A stretch of 14,180 nt of DNA, from NCBI GenBank assembly GCA_030706665.1, contig JAUZOB010000054.1, positions 1 to 14,180 on the forward strand. Direction: 5' to 3'. The stretch is from Bacteroidota bacterium (GTDB lineage Bacteria; Bacteroidota; Bacteroidia; Bacteroidales; Prolixibacteraceae). The notes below the pieces were generated by a model. The model had not been told where the DNA came from. It saw only the letters and a program-made list of their open reading frames with translations, and did not search any database. The position numbers were made by a program, and so were the translations under genes. Positions 7,615-14,114 of this stretch are shown one piece after another. How positions within the stretch are numbered: position 1 is the stretch's first letter; each line of letters starts with the position of its first letter.

Positions 7615-8343
7615 GTGATAAGATCTTTAGTGCATTTTATAAAACTCTTTTCTTCTCCAAGAAAAGAGTTTTATTTGTTTCTAAAATCTTTATTGGGAAT
7701 TTACCCCAGTAATCTGAAACTGTACGACCTGGCTTTTGTTCATAAATCTGCCTCCGCTACAGATTCCAGGGGTTTTGTGATTAATAACGAGCGACTCGAG
7801 TATTTGGGAGACGCTATTTTGGGTGCCATAATTGCTGATTTTCTTTATAAACGTTTCCCCAATCGTGATGAAGGATTTCTGACTCAAATGCGGTCAAAAC
7901 TGGTAAACCGGAGTTTTTTGACACAGCTTACTTATCAAACCGGTTTATATGTATTCATTCAATCACATACAAATGGGAACATGCTTCAAAGTCATATTTA
8001 TGGCGATGCTTTTGAAGCTCTCATTGGTGCAATTTATCTTGATAAAGGATATTCTGTAACACGACAGGTCGTAATACGTCGTATTTTAAATCGTTTTGTT
8101 GATCTGAACGAAGTTGAGAATCTAAATACCAACTTTAAAAGTCAACTTATTGAATGGGCTCAAAAGCATAAGAAACAAGTAAACTTTGAGACTCATGAAG
8201 AGGGAGGAGGAACAGGGAAACAAACTCTCTTTATTTCTATCGTTGAGATCGATCATAAAGTTATGGGGAAAGGATATGGAAGTTCGAAGAAAGATGCACA
8301 ACAAAATTCTGCTAAAGAAGCTTTCCTGAAAATATCCAAATAG
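7615..8343 (+). CDS. rnc: Ribonuclease III
   Basis: This 242-residue enzyme cuts double-stranded RNA in rRNA precursors and structured mRNAs. The RNase III signature NERLEYLGD lies at 58-66, with catalytic acidic residues E62 and D66, and D131 and E134 in YGDAFEALIGAIYLDKGY; these correspond to E41, D45, D114 and E117 of E. coli. The C-terminal double-stranded RNA-binding domain covers about 170-240. The start is a GTG at 7615: the fabF stop lies in the same frame just upstream, and the N-terminus (IRSLVHFIKLF, then LGIYPSNLKLYDLAFVHKS) resembles the extended N-terminus of Bacteroides RNase III, so the N-terminal extension of about 20 residues relative to E. coli is real. The first codons contain a 16-bp hairpin described separately. 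Confidence 0.96.
   Translation: MIRSLVHFIKLFSSPRKEFYLFLKSLLGIYPSNLKLYDLAFVHKSASATDSRGFVINNERLEYLGDAILGAIIADFLYKRFPNRDEGFLTQMRSKLVNRSFLTQLTYQTGLYVFIQSHTNGNMLQSHIYGDAFEALIGAIYLDKGYSVTRQVVIRRILNRFVDLNEVENLNTNFKSQLIEWAQKHKKQVNFETHEEGGGTGKQTLFISIVEIDHKVMGKGYGSSKKDAQQNSAKEAFLKISK
7639..7674 (+). promoter_or_regulatory. Perfect 16-bp hairpin inside the 5' end of rnc
   Basis: The bases 7639-7654 pair without a mismatch with 7659-7674 around a CTCC tetraloop; the core arms are AAAACTCTTTTCTT and AAGAAAAGAGTTTT. The 3' side runs into TTTGTTTC. It lies 30 bases after the fabF stop and covers rnc codons 9 to 20. It could be the acpP-fabF terminator or attenuator embedded in rnc, or a target for RNase III autoregulation. 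Function is inferred; the pairing is seen directly. Confidence 0.6.
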
Positions 8344-8400
8344 GATCGAATATTAATAAGATTCCATCGATTGTGTTGACTGTATAAGAATATTAGGGAT

Positions 8401-8428
8401 AAAAAAGGCGGGATTGATTTGTCCCGCC
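8401..8428 (-). terminator. Minus-strand intrinsic terminator (distal, GC-rich)
   Basis: GGCGGGA at 8407-8413 pairs with TCCCGCC at 8422-8428, with an 8-base loop. On the minus strand the stem is followed by six T (8406-8401), while on the plus strand it is followed by C and eight A. The polarity therefore fits a transcript running leftward, not termination of rnc. No protein gene on the minus strand would use it, which points to a small RNA. Confidence 0.55.
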
Positions 8429-8459
8429 CAAAAAAAACCAAAACCTAAATTCACCTTGT

Positions 8460-8493
8460 AAAAAAAACTCAGTTAACCTCCAAAAAACTTGAG
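8460..8493 (-). terminator. Minus-strand hairpin followed by eight T (proximal)
   Basis: Read on the minus strand, CTCAAGTT (8493-8486) pairs with AACTGAG (8474-8468) as a 7-bp stem with one bulged A. Eight T follow (8467-8460). The loop contains GGAGG. The stem is weaker than the distal one, so it may be a leaky terminator or a functional stem-loop of the candidate small RNA. Confidence 0.4.
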
Positions 8494-8522
8494 AAGAATT
8501 AATATAACTACGAATAGCTTTA

Positions 8523-8552
8523 CAAATATATATGGTGCCTCCGTTAACCAAG
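8523..8552 (-). promoter_or_regulatory. Predicted minus-strand promoter in the rnc-rprX gap
   Basis: On the minus strand TATATTTG (8530-8523) matches TAnnTTTG exactly, and CTTG (8552-8549) lies 18 bases upstream, an appropriate spacing for the -33 element. A start near 8516 is predicted. No minus-strand protein gene follows, only two terminator-like hairpins. Confidence 0.5.
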
Positions 8553-8649
8553 CGAAAGAAATGTTAAACTCTGTTAAGTGATTCTCAGTGCCTTCTGCCT
8601 TTTTTATCTTTCTTTTTCTTTTCTTTATGTCGTTGTTAAATATTGTTAA
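8542..8649. repeat. Phased TGTTAA repeats upstream of rprX
   Basis: TGTTAA occurs at 8562-8567, 8572-8577, 8634-8639 and 8644-8649, that is two tandem pairs each with a 10-base period; a variant CGTTAA at 8542-8547 is in phase with the first pair (20 bases). OmpR-type regulators commonly bind direct repeats about 10-11 bases apart, so these are candidate RprY sites. The second pair is centred roughly 50 bases upstream of the rprX promoter start point. No binding data are known to me. Confidence 0.4.
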
Positions 8650-8678
8650 TACAAATCGGTCTGCCTCATCGATAAAGT

Positions 8679-8686
8679 TATATTTG
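8679..8686 (+). promoter_or_regulatory. Predicted rprX promoter -7 box touching the start codon
   Basis: TATATTTG is an exact TAnnTTTG match, but it ends only 4 bases before the rprX ATG at 8691. No TTG lies at the proper distance upstream, as would fit an activator-dependent promoter. If used, transcription would begin at or within a few bases of the start codon, giving a leaderless message. Confidence 0.4.
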
Positions 8687-8690
8687 TAAT

Positions 8691-10328
8691 ATGAGCAAAA
8701 GATTTATAACGACATTAATTATTATCATGGTCATTGTCATGGCCGGACTGATTTTATTCCAATATGCCACAATTCGTAATGCTGCCCGTATCAAAGACGA
8801 GCAGTTCAGTGGGAATGTGAGGCATGTAATGACACGCGTTGTAAATCGGTTGGAGGAATTAGAAAGCTCCAATATTATTGTCGATTATTGGATGGCTAAC
8901 ATCGATAATCCGAATGGTGCACTTCCAACTTTTAATGAGTTGGATAAAGAAGAAACAGCAGAGACTCCTTCAGAAGACACTTCCAGTGTTAATTTCTCTG
9001 TAAATATCCAGCAGAATGAGAACGGTGAATTCAATACACGGATGGAGTTTACCGTTGATTCGTTGCATGGGATGGGGAAAAACTGGAAGCATAAACAAAA
9101 ACTTGTAAGGGGCCATTCAATAAATAGGGCAAAACAAGACAGACCCGGTAATTCTCCCTCGCCATTCAATGATCTTTACCAACAAAATAGTCATTCTAAA
9201 GAAGAATTCTTAAATAAATTACAAAGTAAGACTGCTCTTTTGCGAGTTCTGAGCAGTAAACTATTATTGCCAGAACGTCCAATTGAAGAGAAAGTTGATC
9301 CGGCCTCTTTGCAGAATTTACTTAGGCAAGAGTTGAAAAACAGCGGGATTGATATGGAGTATAAATATGCGGTCTATTCTCATTCATTAGGGAAAGCACG
9401 ATTCATTATGGGTGATTCGGACTTTGACCTGAAAAATAAACAGATTTACAGTATTCTTCTTTTCCCTTCAGATATTAAGACAAAAGCAAATTATTTATAT
9501 CTATATTTCCCGGATCATCGGAATTTTATACTTCATTCGGCAGGCTTCCTGGTTATTCCATCGATCCTTCTGATTCTGATGATTCTTGCAATCTTTATTT
9601 TGACCATTAATATCATTCTTCGGCAGAAAAAGTTATCTGCGATAAAGAACGACTTTATCAATAATATGACACATGAGCTGAAAACTCCTATTTCTACAAT
9701 ATCTCTGGCTTCTCAGATGCTGCAGGATTCGAATGTTGCAAATACGCCTAAAACAATTGAACATGTTTCAGGTGTAATATTTCAGGAAGCGAAGAGACTA
9801 AGTTTTCAGGTTGAGAAAGTTCTTCAGATGGCAATCTTTAACGAAGGGAGGCTTAAACTGAAGTTTAAAGATTTTGATGTAAATGATTTAGCTCGAACAG
9901 TTGTTCAGAATTTTGAATTAAGAGTTAAAAATAATAACGGAGTCCTTCTTACCGAACTAAATGCCACTAATGCTGTTATAAAAGGTGACGAAGTCCATTT
10001 GACTAATGTTCTTTTTAATTTATTAGACAATGCGTTGAAGTATAGCAAGAATGCTCCTGAGATTATCGTTGCGACAGAAAACAAGAAGGATTATCTTGTT
10101 CTGTCGGTAAAAGATAATGGCATAGGAATTGCTAAAGAATATCATAAACAGATATTTGAACGTTTCTATCGAGTACCGACCGGAAATGTTCATGATGTGA
10201 AAGGATTTGGTCTCGGATTGAGCTATGTCAAAAAAATTATTGATGCTCATTCCGGCATAGTCAAAGTTGAAAGTGCCGTAAATAAAGGGACCAAATTTTT
10301 GATTTATTTTCCGTTAATACAAAAATAA
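8691..10328 (+). CDS. rprX: Membrane sensor histidine kinase, RprX-like
   Basis: This 545-residue kinase is predicted to span the inner membrane twice (about 6-24 and 284-309) with a large periplasmic sensor of about 260 residues between, rich in polar residues and of unknown ligand. The HisKA motif NNMTHELKTPIS carries the phospho-acceptor H328. The ATP-binding domain shows the N box (LLDNALKY, N447), DNGIG (475-479), the F box ERFYR and GFGLGLS (505-511). All catalytic motifs are intact. The start at 8691 keeps a basic residue before the first membrane segment; later Met codons lie within that segment. The response regulator gene follows after a single base. The pair resembles B. fragilis RprX/RprY, an envelope-linked system; the symbol rests on similarity of the regulator and on architecture, and the sensor domain is too divergent for certainty. 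Confidence 0.85.
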   Translation: MSKRFITTLIIIMVIVMAGLILFQYATIRNAARIKDEQFSGNVRHVMTRVVNRLEELESSNIIVDYWMANIDNPNGALPTFNELDKEETAETPSEDTSSVNFSVNIQQNENGEFNTRMEFTVDSLHGMGKNWKHKQKLVRGHSINRAKQDRPGNSPSPFNDLYQQNSHSKEEFLNKLQSKTALLRVLSSKLLLPERPIEEKVDPASLQNLLRQELKNSGIDMEYKYAVYSHSLGKARFIMGDSDFDLKNKQIYSILLFPSDIKTKANYLYLYFPDHRNFILHSAGFLVIPSILLILMILAIFILTINIILRQKKLSAIKNDFINNMTHELKTPISTISLASQMLQDSNVANTPKTIEHVSGVIFQEAKRLSFQVEKVLQMAIFNEGRLKLKFKDFDVNDLARTVVQNFELRVKNNNGVLLTELNATNAVIKGDEVHLTNVLFNLLDNALKYSKNAPEIIVATENKKDYLVLSVKDNGIGIAKEYHKQIFERFYRVPTGNVHDVKGFGLGLSYVKKIIDAHSGIVKVESAVNKGTKFLIYFPLIQK

Positions 10329-10329
10329 T

Positions 10330-11022
10330 ATGGATACAAAGGTAAAATTATTGCTCGCAGAAGACGATGAAAATCTTGGCAGCCTTTTAAAAGAGTATTT
10401 AATCGTTAAAGGGTATGATACTGATCTTTTCCCAGATGGTGAAGCAGCTTATGTGGGCTTTATGGCTAAACATTATGATCTGTGTATTCTTGATGTTATG
10501 ATGCCCAAGAAAGATGGATTTACGCTGGCAAAAGACATCCGGTTAGTGAATACTGACATCCCCATTATTTTTCTTACGGCAAAAAACCTTAAAGAGGATG
10601 TATTGGAAGGCTTTAAACTGGGGGGAGACGATTATATTACAAAACCATTTAGCATGGAAGAGCTAATTCTTCGTCTTGAAGCTATTCTGCGAAGAACGGT
10701 TAGTGAGAATCAAAATAGTAATCAGTTTCTTTTTAAACTTGGGAAGTTTGCATTTGATTCAAGAAAACAAATTCTGTTCACCGAAGATTCAACAACTAAA
10801 CTGACGACCAAAGAATCAGAGCTTTTACGCCTGCTTTGCAATAATGCCAATAAGGTGTTGGAACGGAATTTTGCTTTAAAAGCGATCTGGGTAGATGATA
10901 ACTATTTTAATGCCCGCAGTATGGATGTGTATATTACAAAGCTTCGCAAACTATTGAAAGAAGAGCCATCCATTGAAATTATAAATGTACATGGGAAGGG
11001 ATACAAATTAATTTTGTCTTAG
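10330..11022 (+). CDS. rprY: OmpR/PhoB-family response regulator, RprY-like
   Basis: This 230-residue DNA-binding regulator is expected to be phosphorylated by the adjacent kinase. The receiver domain (about 5-120) has the acidic pocket E11-D12-D13, phospho-acceptor D55 in LCILDVMMPKKDGF, T83 and K105 in DYITKPF. The C-terminal winged-helix domain (about 133-228) has TTKESELLRLL and the recognition-helix region SMDVYITKLRKLL. The receiver sequence, especially DVMMPKKDGFTL and EGFKLGGDDYITKPFSMEEL, closely follows RprY of Bacteroides. The stop of rprX and this start are one base apart (TAATATG), so translation is likely coupled. Candidate binding repeats lie upstream of rprX, suggesting autoregulation. 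Confidence 0.92.
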   Translation: MDTKVKLLLAEDDENLGSLLKEYLIVKGYDTDLFPDGEAAYVGFMAKHYDLCILDVMMPKKDGFTLAKDIRLVNTDIPIIFLTAKNLKEDVLEGFKLGGDDYITKPFSMEELILRLEAILRRTVSENQNSNQFLFKLGKFAFDSRKQILFTEDSTTKLTTKESELLRLLCNNANKVLERNFALKAIWVDDNYFNARSMDVYITKLRKLLKEEPSIEIINVHGKGYKLILS

Positions 11023-11254
11023 AAGCTGGTTGAATCGTTTGTCCGGAGTATAGAATGGGAAATTGGATTATTCTCTTTCCCTTATGCTATGCAATCGGAA
11101 GCTATTGCAATGTCATGAGCTTGCTGTGATTAAATCGAACTTACTTTACAATAGATCGAGCGATATTATAATATTCCGAGCGTCTGCGAATTACAGTTTT
11201 GACAACTGTTCGTTGTAGATTTATTTCTTAGAGATAGCAATACCCGATAAAATA
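11023..11254. other. Non-coding region after rprY
   Basis: No protein or recognisable RNA gene is visible. Weak structures present are GGGAAA/TTTCCC (11057-11062 with 11076-11081), without a T-run, and an ACAGTT/AACTGT inverted repeat (11193-11198 with 11204-11209) overlapping TTGACA. There is also an imperfect repeat GCTATGCAAT/GCTATTGCAAT near 11086-11111. I cannot assign a function to any of these. Confidence 0.5.
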
Positions 11255-11295
11255 AAAAGAGGCTGATTCAATCTAACATTGAATCAGCCTCTTTT
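11255..11295. terminator. Bidirectional terminator between rprY and lepA
   Basis: The 18 bases at 11255-11272 pair without mismatch with 11278-11295 around the loop CTAAC; the core of the arms is GAGGCTGATTCAAT and its complement. T-runs occur on both strands, longer on the minus strand. It starts 16 bases after the lepA stop, so it mainly serves lepA and also ends rprXY transcripts. Confidence 0.85.
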
Positions 11296-11310
11296 ACATT
11301 CAAACAGTAT

Positions 11311-13098
11311 TTAATCAAGTTTGAGAACGGCAAGAAAGGCTTTTTGAGGAACCTCTACATTTCCGATCTGTTTCATCTTTTTCTTTCCTTTCTTTTGCTT
11401 CTCCAGGAGCTTTCTTTTACGAGATATATCACCCCCGTAACATTTAGCCGTAACGTCTTTTCGAAGAGCTTTAATAGTTTCACGGGCAATAATCTTTGCT
11501 CCGATTGTTGCTTGTACTGCTATGTCAAATTGCTGGCGGGGAATAAGCTCTTTTAGTTTTTCACTCATTCTGCGTCCAAGAGGATAAGCATTGTCTACAT
11601 GGACAAGAGATGAAAGTGCATCAACCATTTCTCCGTTCAGAAGAATATCAAGCCTTACCAGCTTAGATTCTTTATAACCGGTTTGGTGATAGTCGAATGA
11701 AGCATATCCCTTGGAAATGCTCTTAAGTTTATCGTAGAAATCAAATACAATCTCAGCCAAAGGCATGTCGAATGTAAGTTCTACCCGTTCACTGGTCAGG
11801 TATTCCTGTTTTGTCAGGGTACCGCGTTTGTCAAGGCAAAGATTCATGATTTGCCCAATAAACTCGCTTGCTGTTATGACCTGAGCATGTATATATGGCT
11901 CTTCGATATAGTCTATCAGAATAGATTCGGGAAGGCCTGACGGATTGTAAACATGGAGGACTTCTTCCTTCTTGGTGTGAACAATGTATGAAACGTTCGG
12001 AACCGTGGTGATAACGTTCATGTCAAATTCACGGTCGAGTCGTTCCTGAATGATTTCCATGTGCAACAGACCAAGGAATCCGCAACGGAAACCGAATCCG
12101 AGAGCAGCAGACGATTCAGGTTCGAATGTTAACGAAGCATCGTTTAATTGAAGTTTCTCCATCGATGCACGCAAGTCTTCATAATCTTCGGTGTCAATTG
12201 GGTATACTCCTGCGAATACCATGGGTTTAACTTCTTCAAACCCTTCGATTGCTGCAGAACACGGACGTGCTACATGGGTAATCGTATCACCAACTTTAAC
12301 TTCTTTTGCTGTTTTGATTCCCGATATGATGTATCCGACATCCCCACATTTGAGTTCTTGTCTGGATTCCATTCCCAATTTAAGAACTCCAATCTCATCA
12401 GCATTATATGTAGATTTTGTGGCAACAAACTTAACCAGATCTCCAGTGTGGATTGTTCCGTTAATGACCTTGAAATAAGCAATAACACCTCTGAATGAAT
12501 TAAATACTGAGTCGAAAATCAAACATTGAAGAGGTGCATCCGGATCCCCTTTGGGTGGAGGTACGTCTTTAAGTATCCGGTTGAGGATTTCCTCAACTCC
12601 CATCCCGGTTTTCCCGCTTGCATGAATAATATCAGTACGTTTGCATCCGATCAGATCGATGATCTGGTCTTCTACAATTTCAGGCATGGCATTGGGAAGA
12701 TCCATTTTGTTGAGGATTGGAATAATTTCCAGATCATGCTCAAGAGCCAGATAAAGATTGGATATTGTTTGTGCCTGTATGCCCTGAGTCGCATCAATAA
12801 TTAAGAGAGCTCCTTCGCAGGCGGCAATTGATCGTGATACTTCATATGAAAAATCGACATGACCAGGAGTATCAATAAGATTCAACTTATATAATTCTCC
12901 TTCGTATTCATAGTTCATCTGAATTGCATGACTCTTGATGGTAATCCCACGCTCTCTTTCGAGATCCATATTGTCGAGCACCTGATTTTCCATATCACGC
13001 TCACTGATAGTGTGGGTGAATTCCAACAGTCGGTCGGCAAGTGTACTTTTCCCGTGGTCTATGTGTGCAATGATGCAGAAATTTCTGATGTTCTTCAT
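11311..13098 (-). CDS. lepA: Elongation factor 4 (LepA), ribosome back-translocase GTPase
   Basis: This 595-residue translational GTPase acts on ribosomes in the cytoplasm or at the membrane and influences elongation and initiation under stress. The G motifs are all present: AHIDHGKST (11-19), RGITI (50-54), DTPGH (76-80), NKMD (130-133) and SGKTG (161-165). Domains II, III and V follow, then the EF4-specific C-terminal domain ending CYGGDISRKRKLLEKQKKGKKKMKQIG, which separates it from EF-G. Length is the family norm (about 600). The ATG at 13098 leads straight into KNIRNFCIIAHIDHG. A TATCTTTG box on the minus strand (13165-13158) matches TAnnTTTG and would leave a leader of about 50 bases, though no good -33 element is seen. 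The gene is flanked by its own terminator and stands as a single unit. Confidence 0.98.
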   Translation of the reverse strand: MKNIRNFCIIAHIDHGKSTLADRLLEFTHTISERDMENQVLDNMDLERERGITIKSHAIQMNYEYEGELYKLNLIDTPGHVDFSYEVSRSIAACEGALLIIDATQGIQAQTISNLYLALEHDLEIIPILNKMDLPNAMPEIVEDQIIDLIGCKRTDIIHASGKTGMGVEEILNRILKDVPPPKGDPDAPLQCLIFDSVFNSFRGVIAYFKVINGTIHTGDLVKFVATKSTYNADEIGVLKLGMESRQELKCGDVGYIISGIKTAKEVKVGDTITHVARPCSAAIEGFEEVKPMVFAGVYPIDTEDYEDLRASMEKLQLNDASLTFEPESSAALGFGFRCGFLGLLHMEIIQERLDREFDMNVITTVPNVSYIVHTKKEEVLHVYNPSGLPESILIDYIEEPYIHAQVITASEFIGQIMNLCLDKRGTLTKQEYLTSERVELTFDMPLAEIVFDFYDKLKSISKGYASFDYHQTGYKESKLVRLDILLNGEMVDALSSLVHVDNAYPLGRRMSEKLKELIPRQQFDIAVQATIGAKIIARETIKALRKDVTAKCYGGDISRKRKLLEKQKKGKKKMKQIGNVEVPQKAFLAVLKLD

Positions 13099-13157
13099 GA
13101 AAGTAATTTTTGTTTTAAAGCCAACTTACCGGCCTAAGGCCTATTATTTATATTACG

Positions 13158-13165
13158 CAAAGATA
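13158..13165 (-). promoter_or_regulatory. Predicted lepA promoter -7 box
   Basis: On the minus strand TATCTTTG is an exact match to TAnnTTTG, placed about 60 bases before the lepA start. The nearest TTG upstream (13194-13192) is 26 bases away, too far for a confident -33 call. The leader between box and start contains a GGCC-TAA-GGCC palindrome (13131-13141). Confidence 0.4.
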
Positions 13166-13229
13166 TCTAATTTTTGAAAATCTACGCAGAGCAATAAAAG
13201 GCAAGGGTTAAAGTAATATAAAGCATTGT

Positions 13230-13256
13230 TGACAACTAATTTAGTTGAAATTGTCA
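13230..13256. repeat. Nested palindrome between gpmA and lepA
   Basis: CAACTAA (13233-13239) and TTAGTTG (13241-13247) form a perfect palindrome around one T, inside a second inverted repeat TGACAA (13230-13235) / TTGTCA (13251-13256). The symmetry resembles a dimeric-regulator operator. It lies about 135 bases upstream of lepA and over 100 bases beyond the gpmA stop. No regulator can be named. Confidence 0.35.
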
Positions 13257-13280
13257 TAAAACGGAACTACCTGAAGAATG

Positions 13281-13322
13281 ATTTTCAACGATTAAATCTC
13301 TTTCTGAATTTTCAGCGATTAA
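13281..13322. repeat. 15-base direct repeat between gpmA and lepA
   Basis: ATTTTCAACGATTAA (13281-13295) and ATTTTCAGCGATTAA (13308-13322) differ at one position and are 27 bases apart start to start. The rest of 13099-13367 holds no gene I can recognise. The repeat may be a binding-site pair or part of the gpmA trailer. Confidence 0.4.
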
Positions 13323-13367
13323 CTTCGAATTGATGAGACTTCTGTCATCAAAAAAGATATCCGAAAA

Positions 13368-14114
13368 TTATTTGACTTTCCCCTGATTCGCAACATTATT
13401 CATAGCTGCAGCAATTGCTTCAGGGTCTCCCAGATAATAGTGACGGATTGGTTTCAATTCTTCATCAAGATCATACACCAATGGCACTCCTGTTGGTATA
13501 TTTAATTTTAATATTTCTTCTTTTGAGAGATTATCCAGATATTGAACCAGCGATCGGAGGCTATTCCCATGAGCAGCAATAACGACTTTCTCACCTGCTT
13601 TAATTGTTGGTGCAATTTCCTGATGCCAATAAGGTAGCATTCGGGCGTAGGTATCTTCAAGACTTTCTCCGAGTGTGCATTCTTCAGGTTTTAATTTTCT
13701 ATAACGGGAATCGTTTTGCGGGCTCCTTACATCTGTGGGGTCTAATAGCGGAGGACGTACATCGTAAGAGCGGCGCCATATGAGAACTTGCTCTTCTCCA
13801 TACTTCTCAGCCGTTTGCGATTTATTCAATCCTTGCAGGGCCCCATAACTTTTTTCATTCAAACGCCAGCTTTTATACACCGGAATCCAAGTCAGGTCCA
13901 TTTCATCTAATACATAGAATAATGTTTTAATTGCTCGTTTCAAAACAGAAGTGTATGCTATATCGAAAGTATAACCTTTTTCTTTAAGTATCTTACCTGC
14001 ATTCTTTGCTTCGTTGATTCCCTGTTCCGTCAAATCAACATCCGACCACCCTGTGAAAAGATTGCTCTTATTCCATTCACTCTGGCCATGCCGTATTAAA
14101 ACAACTTTATACAT
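13368..14114 (-). CDS. gpmA: 2,3-bisphosphoglycerate-dependent phosphoglycerate mutase
   Basis: This 248-residue cytoplasmic enzyme interconverts 3- and 2-phosphoglycerate in glycolysis and gluconeogenesis through a phosphohistidine. The LIRHGQSEWN motif carries the phospho-acceptor H9, R60 is the second arginine, E87 lies in RLNEKSYGALQG, and H182 lies in AAHGNSLRSLV. The WRRSYDVRPP and ESLEDTYARMLPYW segments are typical of the cofactor-dependent class. Most relatives read NERHYG where this protein has NEKSYG (86-91), an unusual change next to the active-site Glu. Length matches the family. The ATG at 14114 precedes YKVVLIRHG directly. The 66 bases upstream inside the window show no clear TAnnTTTG promoter box; the promoter may lie beyond the edge. 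A weak TTGATGA/TCATCAA hairpin (13330-13351) lies just after the stop, without a T-run. Confidence 0.96.
   Translation of the reverse strand: MYKVVLIRHGQSEWNKSNLFTGWSDVDLTEQGINEAKNAGKILKEKGYTFDIAYTSVLKRAIKTLFYVLDEMDLTWIPVYKSWRLNEKSYGALQGLNKSQTAEKYGEEQVLIWRRSYDVRPPLLDPTDVRSPQNDSRYRKLKPEECTLGESLEDTYARMLPYWHQEIAPTIKAGEKVVIAAHGNSLRSLVQYLDNLSKEEILKLNIPTGVPLVYDLDEELKPIRHYYLGDPEAIAAAMNNVANQGKVK

Larger units (their letters stand above)
8401..8516 (-). ncRNA. Candidate small RNA divergent from rprX
   Basis: A minus-strand transcript is predicted by a complete promoter (8552-8523), an expected start near 8516, and two successive hairpin-plus-T-run structures. It would be about 57 nt if it ends at the first (8460) and about 116 nt if it ends at the second (8401). 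It is U-rich, and a GGAGG sequence lies in the loop of the first hairpin. No start codon with a believable reading frame lies in it. I do not recognise the family, and it lacks the SRP RNA hallmark. Existence is inferred from signals only. Confidence 0.4.

Noticed and set aside
8407..8437. GC-rich hairpin read as the rnc terminator
   Set aside because: On the plus strand the stem is followed by an A-run, not a T-run; the polarity fits the minus strand. It could still protect the rnc 3' end.
8401..8516. SRP RNA or 6S RNA identity for the candidate small RNA
   Set aside because: The SRP core sequence is absent and the length is short for a typical 6S RNA; I cannot assign a family by eye.
8588..8627. 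Pyrimidine-rich tract before rprX as a plus-strand terminator
   Set aside because: I found no stable stem directly before the T-rich stretch.
11193..11209. ACAGTT/AACTGT inverted repeat with TTGACA as a sigma-70 promoter or operator
   Set aside because: It lies between convergent genes with nothing downstream to drive, and the phylum uses a different promoter pattern.
12148..12498. Cysteine- and phenylalanine-rich open frames on the plus strand
   Set aside because: They are antisense to lepA domain II/III; the odd composition follows from the complementary codons.
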